13,183 bases of DNA from Alphaproteobacteria bacterium UBA7371 (GTDB taxonomy: Bacteria > Pseudomonadota > Alphaproteobacteria > UBA8317). A program made the translations under genes and the position numbers. The notes under the pieces were generated by a model. That model saw only the letters and a list, made by a program, of their open reading frames with translations. It was not told the origin of the DNA and made no database searches. This document shows, piece after piece, positions 1 through 5,605 of this stretch (position 1 is its first letter; every line of letters starts with the position of its first letter). The stretch spans positions 23,835-37,017 of the forward strand of contig DKOD01000045.1 in NCBI GenBank assembly GCA_002469865.1. Direction: 5' to 3'.

Positions 1-642
1 GTTTGTGGTTTTGGTGATGTTGGCAAGGGTTCTGCAGAAAGTTTGCGCTCCCAAGGCGCCCGCGTGGTGGTGACCGAGATTGATCCCATTTGCGCCTTGC
101 AAGCCGCCATGGAAGGTTATGAGGTTCGGACCATGGAAGAGGTTGCCAGTAAGGGCGACATATTCGTGACCGCCACGGGCAATAAGGACGTCATCACCAT
201 CGACCATATGCGGGAGATGAAAGACATGGCCATTGTCTGCAATATTGGTCACTTTGATTCAGAAATTCAAATCTCATCCCTGCGCAACCACAAATGGACC
301 AACATTAAGCCCCAGGTTGATCAGGTCGAATTCCCTGATGGCAAGCGTTTGATTGTTTTGTCTGAGGGTCGTTTGGTCAATCTTGGTAACGCCACCGGCC
401 ACCCAAGCTTTGTGATGTCGGCATCTTTTACCAACCAGGTCCTGGCCCAAATTGAGCTTTGGAACCATGCTGATCGTTATGAGCGTAAGGTATACACCCT
501 GCCCAAGCATCTCGATGAGAAGGTTGCCATGCTGCATCTGGAAAAACTTGGGGTGTCGCTTACCAAACTGAGCGATGATCAAGCCAGTTATTTGGGGCTC
601 AATATTGCTGGCCCATTTAAGCCGGACCAATACCGATATTGA
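1..642 (+). CDS. ahcY: S-adenosylhomocysteine hydrolase, C-terminal half (5' end outside window)
   Basis: Hydrolyses S-adenosylhomocysteine to adenosine and homocysteine, removing the product inhibitor of methyltransferases; a cytosolic NAD-dependent tetramer. The frame is open from base 1 and gives 213 residues, roughly the last half of a protein usually 430-470 long. It opens inside the NAD-binding loop, VCGFGDVGKGSAE (family GYGDVGKG). The segments VTEIDP, VTATGNKDVI, NIGHFDSEI and GNATGHPSFVMS follow in family order. The C-terminus FKPDQYRY is the conserved tail whose Lys and Tyr reach into the NAD site of the neighbouring subunit. An internal TTG at 43 is not the start, because homology continues upstream of it. 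The stop TGA at 640-642 shares one base with the tsaE ATG (TGATG). Identification is essentially certain; only the partial state limits it. Confidence 0.97.
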   Translation, partial: VCGFGDVGKGSAESLRSQGARVVVTEIDPICALQAAMEGYEVRTMEEVASKGDIFVTATGNKDVITIDHMREMKDMAIVCNIGHFDSEIQISSLRNHKWTNIKPQVDQVEFPDGKRLIVLSEGRLVNLGNATGHPSFVMSASFTNQVLAQIELWNHADRYERKVYTLPKHLDEKVAMLHLEKLGVSLTKLSDDQASYLGLNIAGPFKPDQYRY

Positions 643-1121
643 TGGGCAATAAGGAGGGCGGCATTCTAAGGCGTGACCAGCTTGATGAACAAGCTGTTGC
701 GCGGTTGGGCGCCCTCCTTTCCTCCAGCCTTCAGCCTGGAGATTTGATCACGCTTTCTGGAACATTGGGTGTTGGCAAGTCGGTCATGGCCCGTGCCATC
801 CTTCGTGGTCTAAAGGTGCTTGATGATATTCCAAGCCCAACATTCACCCTTGTACAACATTATCCCCATGCCATGATTCCTGCCCATCATGCGGATCTTT
901 ACCGTCTCCAAGGCGGTGACGATGTTCTCGAGCTGGGGTTGGAGGAATGCCTTCAAGAAGGTATTTTGCTTGTCGAATGGCCGGAGCGTTTGGGCAACAT
1001 CAATGCCATAAGCAGGTTGGACATCCGCCTTGAAAGTGCCGGTGACGACATGCGTCACGTGGTGGCCATGGCCCAAGGTTCCATCACACAGCGTTTGGGT
1101 TCTTGGCCTGATCTTGGGTAA
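642..1121 (+). CDS. tsaE: tRNA threonylcarbamoyladenosine biosynthesis ATPase TsaE
   Basis: ATPase partner of the TsaB-TsaD complex, which makes t6A at position 37 of ANN-decoding tRNAs. The 159-residue product matches the usual family length of about 150. Visible motifs, numbered from ATG 642: Walker A GTLGVGKS at 40-47, SPTF at 65-68, HADLYRL at 83-89, and the Glu-Trp pair in VEWPER at 111-116. ATG 642 overlaps the ahcY stop as TGATG; a TTG at 639 is also in frame. The start is uncertain: a perfect AAGGAGG lies at 651-657, downstream of that ATG. The only in-frame codon correctly placed behind it is ATT 663, giving a 152-residue product beginning ILRRDQ. Family similarity begins around residue 14-20, so it does not decide between the two. 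In some alphaproteobacteria, as I recall, this domain is fused to the following phosphotransferase; here the two are separate. Confidence 0.93.
   Translation: MGNKEGGILRRDQLDEQAVARLGALLSSSLQPGDLITLSGTLGVGKSVMARAILRGLKVLDDIPSPTFTLVQHYPHAMIPAHHADLYRLQGGDDVLELGLEECLQEGILLVEWPERLGNINAISRLDIRLESAGDDMRHVVAMAQGSITQRLGSWPDLG
651..741 (+). promoter_or_regulatory. Structured ahcY-tsaE junction: Shine-Dalgarno sequence in a 10-bp stem
   Basis: AAGGAGGGCG at 651-660 is perfectly complementary to CGCCCTCCTT at 710-719, within tsaE codons 23-26. Inside the loop, CAGCTTG (678-684) pairs perfectly with CAAGCTG (690-696) around a 5-nt ATGAA loop. Just after it, CTCCAG (722-727) pairs with CTGGAG (736-741). 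The left arm of the outer stem contains the only good Shine-Dalgarno sequence near tsaE, so folding would hide it. A ribosome stopping at the ahcY TGA (640-642) would cover part of the left arm and could open the stem, coupling tsaE translation to ahcY. The pairing is seen in the sequence; the regulatory role is inference. There is no T-run typical of a terminator. Confidence 0.45.
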
Positions 1122-1150
1122 TGATGCCTGGTTAAGAAAGAAAATCCATG

Positions 1151-1196
1151 GCCAATCGGTGTGGGCTTGTCTTACATTCTGACCGTAACCATTGGC
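1151..1196 (+). other. Imperfect stem-loop in the tsaE-amgK gap
   Basis: GCCAATCGGT at 1151-1160 pairs with ACCATTGGC at 1188-1196, giving nine base pairs with one bulged C and a 27-nt loop. It fills much of the 95 nt between tsaE and the preferred amgK start at 1217. If translation instead began at ATG 1148, it would be coding. GAGG at 1201-1204 lies 12 nt before ATG 1217. A four-codon ORF (ATG 1121 to TAA 1133-1135) overlaps the tsaE stop. A mRNA leader element is possible, but chance pairing is not excluded. Confidence 0.25.
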
Positions 1197-1216
1197 GGCT
1201 GAGGTTTGTTCTGACG

Positions 1217-2197
1217 ATGAACATTTCTGACATCGATGATTTTGTCGCGCTCCATGCTGGGTCTGATGCCCATATGGAACCCCTTGATGGGGATGCATCA
1301 TCCCGCAAATATCTTCGCGTTGTTGGTGATAAGCCTTTTATCTTGATGCTTTTGCCCGAGGGCGAAACGGCCCATCATCAAAAACGCCTTGGCTTGATGC
1401 TTCAAGAGGCAGGCCTTACTGCCCCCTTGGTCCGAGGAATCTCCGATGATGGCCGGATGATGATCATGGAGGATTTTGGTTCCGACCGAATGAAGGAACA
1501 GCTGGAACAAAACCCGAGGGATGAGAGAAGCATCTATCAGGCGGCCTTGAAAGCCATTCCTGCCCTGCATCCCATATCCCAACTCGGGCTAGATCCCTAT
1601 GACTTGGCCGTCTACCGACGCGAAACAGAATTGTTGATCGATTGGTATTTGCCTGCCCAGAATATCCCCATTAGCCAAGGCATGGTGGGAGAATTTACCG
1701 CCGCCTGTGACCCAATATTTTGGACCTTGAGCAGGGTGGAAAAGGTGTTCGTCCATCGCGATTACCATGCCGAAAATCTGTTTTTCCTGCCCACCCGTCA
1801 AACACCGCAAAACATTGGCATGATTGACTTTCAAGATGCCCTATCAGGCCATCCCATCTATGACCTCATGTCGCTTGTCACCGATGCCCGCCGTGATGTG
1901 GATCCTGTTATCGCCCGTCAATTGGTGGAAGATTATCGGGCACAGATTGGTTGGGATAGGGAAGTATTTGCGGCCCATTACGCCATGCTTTCCTTTCAGC
2001 GTAATGCCAAAATTCTGGGTATTTTTGTCCGCCTCGCGCAACGTGACCAGAAACCCCGATATTTGGAATTGCTGCCAAGGGTGGGTCATTTTGTGGTTGA
2101 GGCGCTGGCGCATGAAGGCTTGGGGGATCTGCGCCAATGGTTTGATGATTACGTGGATGATTGGCAGGGACGCCTCACGGCGCCATTGTCCCTATGA
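1217..2197 (+). CDS. amgK: AmgK-type N-acetylmuramate/N-acetylglucosamine anomeric kinase (aminoglycoside phosphotransferase fold)
   Basis: Probably phosphorylates MurNAc (and GlcNAc) at the anomeric carbon, the first step of the AmgK-MurU peptidoglycan-recycling route known from Pseudomonas and other proteobacteria. From ATG 1217 the product has 326 residues. It shows the family N-terminus EPLDGDASSRKYLRV, a catalytic loop HRDYHAEN at 180-187 (Asp182, Asn187), and the metal-binding IDFQDA with Asp204, followed by GHPIYDL. ATG 1217 is chosen because family similarity starts there. ATG 1148 would add 23 residues, unlike the family and across a stem-loop, behind only a weak AAGAAAG. The gene ends in an ATGA overlap with the murU-type gene, its expected pathway partner; that adjacency is the main support for the substrate. 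The fold is certain. The sugar specificity is inferred from the family and neighbours, since phosphotransferases of this fold use varied substrates. Confidence 0.85.
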   Translation: MNISDIDDFVALHAGSDAHMEPLDGDASSRKYLRVVGDKPFILMLLPEGETAHHQKRLGLMLQEAGLTAPLVRGISDDGRMMIMEDFGSDRMKEQLEQNPRDERSIYQAALKAIPALHPISQLGLDPYDLAVYRRETELLIDWYLPAQNIPISQGMVGEFTAACDPIFWTLSRVEKVFVHRDYHAENLFFLPTRQTPQNIGMIDFQDALSGHPIYDLMSLVTDARRDVDPVIARQLVEDYRAQIGWDREVFAAHYAMLSFQRNAKILGIFVRLAQRDQKPRYLELLPRVGHFVVEALAHEGLGDLRQWFDDYVDDWQGRLTAPLSL

Positions 2198-2904
2198 GCC
2201 GTGTGGTGATGATCCTGGCTGCGGGTCTTGGCACCCGCATGAAGCCGCTCACCGATATGCGGCCAAAGCCCTTGATCAAGGTGGCTGGAAAGACCCTTTT
2301 GGAACATGTCTTGGAGCGTGTGGAAGAATTGGCCCCGAGCCGTATCATTATTAATATTCATGCCCATGCGCCTATGATGCGGTCTTTCGTGAAGCAGAGG
2401 TCCGATCCTCGGATATTGGTCAGTGACGAAACGGACCAATTGCTGGATTCCGGTGGCGGCATGGCGCAAGCCTTTGATCTGCATGATGAGCGGGAGATGA
2501 TTTGTCTCAATGGGGATATTTTTTGGCCCCGTGGGGCTTCTTCCTCCCTTGGTCGTTTGCTGAAGGTCCATGACCAACATGACGGACCGGCAAGTTTGTT
2601 GCTCGGTGCTGCCAGCCAGGGGACAGGTTATGATGGCCCAGGAGACTTCACACTCAATGCACGCGGCATCATTGGTAGGCCAAATCATGGGCCAAATCCT
2701 TTTGTGTTTTTAGGCGCGCAGATCTTGCCCCGCGCCCCATTTGCGCAGAGATCAGGTGAGACATTTTCCGTGCGTGAGATATGGCAGCCATGGCTTGATG
2801 AAGGCGTGATGCATGGTCTGCGTCATGATGGTTTATGGTGCCATGTGGGAAGTCCAAGGGCTATTGAAGAAGCCGAAAGGGCCCTTAAACGCTATGGCAG
2901 CTGA
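2194..2904 (+). CDS. murU: MurU-type N-acetylmuramate-1-phosphate uridylyltransferase
   Basis: Likely joins MurNAc-1-phosphate and UTP to give UDP-MurNAc, returning recycled wall sugar to peptidoglycan synthesis and bypassing MurA and MurB, the step fosfomycin blocks. The 236-residue protein is a single nucleotidyltransferase domain. It carries the pyrophosphorylase signature LAAGLGTRMKPLT at 8-20, RPKPLIKV at 23-30, NGD at 106-108 with the presumed metal-binding Asp108, and a C-terminal GLWCHVGSPRAIEEAE like the family W-x-x-VGTP segment. Start ATG 2194 forms an ATGA overlap with the upstream kinase. A TTG at 2161 is in frame but would add an unrelated 11-residue extension. No Shine-Dalgarno sequence precedes it, so translation is probably coupled. 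Other sugar-1-phosphate nucleotidyltransferases look similar; pairing with the AmgK-type kinase makes MurU the best call. Confidence 0.87.
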   Translation: MSRVVMILAAGLGTRMKPLTDMRPKPLIKVAGKTLLEHVLERVEELAPSRIIINIHAHAPMMRSFVKQRSDPRILVSDETDQLLDSGGGMAQAFDLHDEREMICLNGDIFWPRGASSSLGRLLKVHDQHDGPASLLLGAASQGTGYDGPGDFTLNARGIIGRPNHGPNPFVFLGAQILPRAPFAQRSGETFSVREIWQPWLDEGVMHGLRHDGLWCHVGSPRAIEEAERALKRYGS

Positions 2905-5605
2905 GATTCCAGCATTCGCCCATCTGGCCCCCGGTCAAGACCCAGCCGAATTGGTGTGTGGTTGGGTGGAAAGGCATTTAAACCTAGGCCATGACATCCA
3001 GGACCTCACCATCATGGCATCATCGGTGCGGCTTTTAAGCCACCTGCGCAAAGAGTTAAGCCGTCAACGCCGTGGGTTTCTGCCCGAAATCCTGGTGGTT
3101 GATGAGCGCATGGAAGCCGAGGAGGACGGCGATGGTTTGGTGGATGCGTTCTCCTGGCTCATGGAGGTTCTGGCGATTTCGGCCAGTGATTATCCCCATA
3201 TTCCCCATAGCGTGCAGGCAAGAACAAAGCTAGCCGACGACATGCTGACCATTTTCGATGAATGGATCAGCGATGATGTGGCCAAACCGCGCCTTACCGA
3301 TGGCCAATTGCTGCCAGGACGCATTGCCAAGCATGCCTCTTTCCTTGTGGAGATCTATGGCCAATTTCGGGGGATGCTCATGGCCGGGCAAATGCGCTAT
3401 CCTTCATGGTCCCGCCATCTGGCCTTAGCGGCGCGGGCTCAAGCCCTTTGCGGGCCAACCTTATTGGTTGGTTCAACTGGCTCCATGGCCAGCATGCGTC
3501 TGTTGATGAAGGCAGTCCTGGCCCATGACCAAGGGTCTGTGCTTTTGCCGCCGCGTTTTGGTCGTGATGATGATCTCCATGACCCCCAACATCCCGATCA
3601 AGTTTTTGCCCCTTTGCTGAAGGAATTGGCACCCCTTCAGCCGGCTAATTTGGCCAAGGCCGATGGCCGCACATTATTGATGAAGGCAATCTTTGACACA
3701 GCCAACAAATTTGGCTGGGATGCGCCACCTTCCGCTGAGGCCTTTGAAGGCCTGAGTCTCACAAAGCTTGATAATGCTGCTGAATTGCCGGGCCTTATTT
3801 TGGCGGCCTTGGAAGATGCCCGGGCCATGGGCCAAGAATTATGTGTTATTTCGCCGGATGCAAGAATGTTGCGCCATGCCCATGATGTCTTGATGGACCA
3901 TCATGTCCGGGTGGATTCGGGCATGGCCCAGCCCTTGGTGAGCCATCCCCCCATGGCGCTTAGGCTCAATATTTTGGGCCTCTTGGCTGGTGACAACATG
4001 CCAGTACGTCTTGCGGTCTTGCTGCGAGATGGGGTTCGGGTTGGGTTTTTTGACGAAGAATTGCCAGCCCAAGCCGATAAGCTGCTGCGTCGTCCCAACA
4101 TGGGTTGGCGCCCTGGGCAATGGATCCAGGCCTTGGCCCAAGAATTGACCCCAAGCCCCTTTGATGGGCTGGCGCAGATATTGCTCACCCATCTTGCGGC
4201 ACCACCGCAGCATCTGGCGAAGGCCATGGAGGTGGTCGAAGAAATTTCTGTCGGGTTGGGAATGCAAGAATTGGGTATGTGGGGCGCCAGCAATTTTCCC
4301 AAGCTCAACATCACCCATTGGGCCGAAGCCCATCAACATGGTCTTGCCCATGCATCAAGATTGTCCATGCCGCCATTGCCAGCCCGGTCCAATATCGAGG
4401 TGCGGCTGATGGGAAGCATTGCTGCGCGTGCATCTTTTAAAGGTTTGTTTTTGGTCCTGGGTCTTGAGGAAGGATCCTGGCCATCGGTAGAGGCAAGCCG
4501 TGGGGGATTAAGCACGGCCATCCGCAAAAAATTACATCTCAAACAGGCCGAATGGCGTCTTGGCTTGCAAGCCCATGATTTGGCCAATTTGTTGGTTAAG
4601 CCCCATGTTCATTTGGTAACAATTGCAGAAAAAGCAGCCCAGCCTCAGATCTCCAGCCGCTATGTCCAACGTCTGCAGGCCATTGCGGAATTGGCCAAGG
4701 TGAAACTTCCCGACCTGCGGCCACGTGCATTGGCGACCCAAATGGCCATGGAACAGCGCCAGCGCATGGATTTGCGCGCCCAACCTGCCAAGCCACCCAT
4801 GCCAAGGCCAGATCTCGCGCGAAGACCCAGATCACTGTCGATCACACAATTAGAACATTGGATCCGTGATCCCTACCGTATCTATGTCCGCATGGTGTTG
4901 GGTTTGCAGGAATGGGATGCCCATGGCCGTGGATGGGACGCCCGGGATTCCGGCCAGCTTATTCATGATGGGCTTGAGGCCCTGGCTCAGGGGGCCCGCA
5001 TGGAAGATGTGCTGGTTCAGTCCGATGCACGTTTGGCCCGAATGATCAGGGGTCATGCACGGCGCCATGTTGTCCGGGGCCATTTGGCCCATATCCTCCA
5101 GGCGGCTGACGCTGCAGGCTTATGGCGTGGCGATTGGACCATTGACGCGCTTGAAGAAACGCTTGAGGCCGTCATGGAGGTTGAGGGTCATGAATTGCGC
5201 ATCCATGGCCGTGCCGACCGTCTTGACCGTCGCCAAGGTCTTCTTCGCGTGCTTGATTACAAAACCGGAGCCCTGCCCAGCAAAAAACAGGTGGGCACCC
5301 ATATGGCCCCCCAATTAACCGCCACGGCATGGATTCTCTCCCAGTCAGGCGAACAGGTCGCCGAGCTTGCCTATGTTCAGCTATCCGAAGACCGATTGAA
5401 AAACACCTTCTTAATGGAGGTGGGCGATGGTGATGTGGCGGATTTGTTGGCCAGTTTCGAAGCCCGCATGAAAAAGCGCATCATGCAATTTGCCGACCCA
5501 ACATTGGCCTACACATCCAGGCTTTCGCCTAAGAACGACAAATTATTTGGTGACCTCACCGAACAATTGGCAAGGACCCTGGAATGGGTGGCGGAGGAAG
5601 ATTGA
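2894..5605 (+). CDS. addB: Double-strand break repair protein AddB (alphaproteobacterial type)
   Basis: Subunit of the AddAB helicase-nuclease, which resects double-strand ends and loads RecA; functional counterpart of RecBCD. From ATG 2894 it has 903 residues. The N-terminal half is a degenerate UvrD-like fold with no Walker A, as is usual for alphaproteobacterial AddB; it includes QGSVLLPPRFGRDDDL and HPDQVFAPLL. The middle has LGLEEGSWPS, the family's GLNEGxWP element. The C-terminal nuclease has the entry motif QLEHWIRDPYRIYVR, then GRADRLD with Asp775 and LDYKTGALP with Asp788 and Lys790, a complete PD-(D/E)XK set. I see no four-cysteine iron-sulfur cluster of the Bacillus kind. ATG 2894 overlaps murU by 11 nt; the in-frame codon at 2813 would add 27 residues lying within murU. 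No Shine-Dalgarno sequence is visible, so coupling is likely. The protein looks about 10% shorter than family members I recall (about 1000 residues). Confidence 0.94.
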   Translation: MAAEIPAFAHLAPGQDPAELVCGWVERHLNLGHDIQDLTIMASSVRLLSHLRKELSRQRRGFLPEILVVDERMEAEEDGDGLVDAFSWLMEVLAISASDYPHIPHSVQARTKLADDMLTIFDEWISDDVAKPRLTDGQLLPGRIAKHASFLVEIYGQFRGMLMAGQMRYPSWSRHLALAARAQALCGPTLLVGSTGSMASMRLLMKAVLAHDQGSVLLPPRFGRDDDLHDPQHPDQVFAPLLKELAPLQPANLAKADGRTLLMKAIFDTANKFGWDAPPSAEAFEGLSLTKLDNAAELPGLILAALEDARAMGQELCVISPDARMLRHAHDVLMDHHVRVDSGMAQPLVSHPPMALRLNILGLLAGDNMPVRLAVLLRDGVRVGFFDEELPAQADKLLRRPNMGWRPGQWIQALAQELTPSPFDGLAQILLTHLAAPPQHLAKAMEVVEEISVGLGMQELGMWGASNFPKLNITHWAEAHQHGLAHASRLSMPPLPARSNIEVRLMGSIAARASFKGLFLVLGLEEGSWPSVEASRGGLSTAIRKKLHLKQAEWRLGLQAHDLANLLVKPHVHLVTIAEKAAQPQISSRYVQRLQAIAELAKVKLPDLRPRALATQMAMEQRQRMDLRAQPAKPPMPRPDLARRPRSLSITQLEHWIRDPYRIYVRMVLGLQEWDAHGRGWDARDSGQLIHDGLEALAQGARMEDVLVQSDARLARMIRGHARRHVVRGHLAHILQAADAAGLWRGDWTIDALEETLEAVMEVEGHELRIHGRADRLDRRQGLLRVLDYKTGALPSKKQVGTHMAPQLTATAWILSQSGEQVAELAYVQLSEDRLKNTFLMEVGDGDVADLLASFEARMKKRIMQFADPTLAYTSRLSPKNDKLFGDLTEQLARTLEWVAEED
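5593..5597 (+). promoter_or_regulatory. Ribosome binding site deciding the addA start
   Basis: GGAGG lies seven bases before ATG 5605, in the last codons of addB. It supports that ATG over the in-frame upstream codon at 5584, which has no such sequence and would prepend a glycine-rich stretch unlike the family. Confidence 0.75.

Noticed and set aside
810..1301. 163-codon minus-strand ORF spanning tsaE, the gap and the start of amgK
   Set aside because: It lies mostly opposite conserved coding sequence, its product is rich in His, Gln and Arg as antisense frames here typically are, and it resembles no family I know.
2149..2688. 179-codon minus-strand ORF opposite murU
   Set aside because: Antisense of a gene with clear motifs; no ribosome site or recognisable domain.
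2877..2886. Palindrome AAGGGCCCTT just before the addB start
   Set aside because: No loop for a hairpin, coding in murU, and GGCC-containing words are very common in this window.
3839..4351. Overlapping minus-strand ORFs opposite addB, up to 170 codons
   Set aside because: Several overlapping open frames in one place reflect codon bias of the sense gene; no domain is recognisable.
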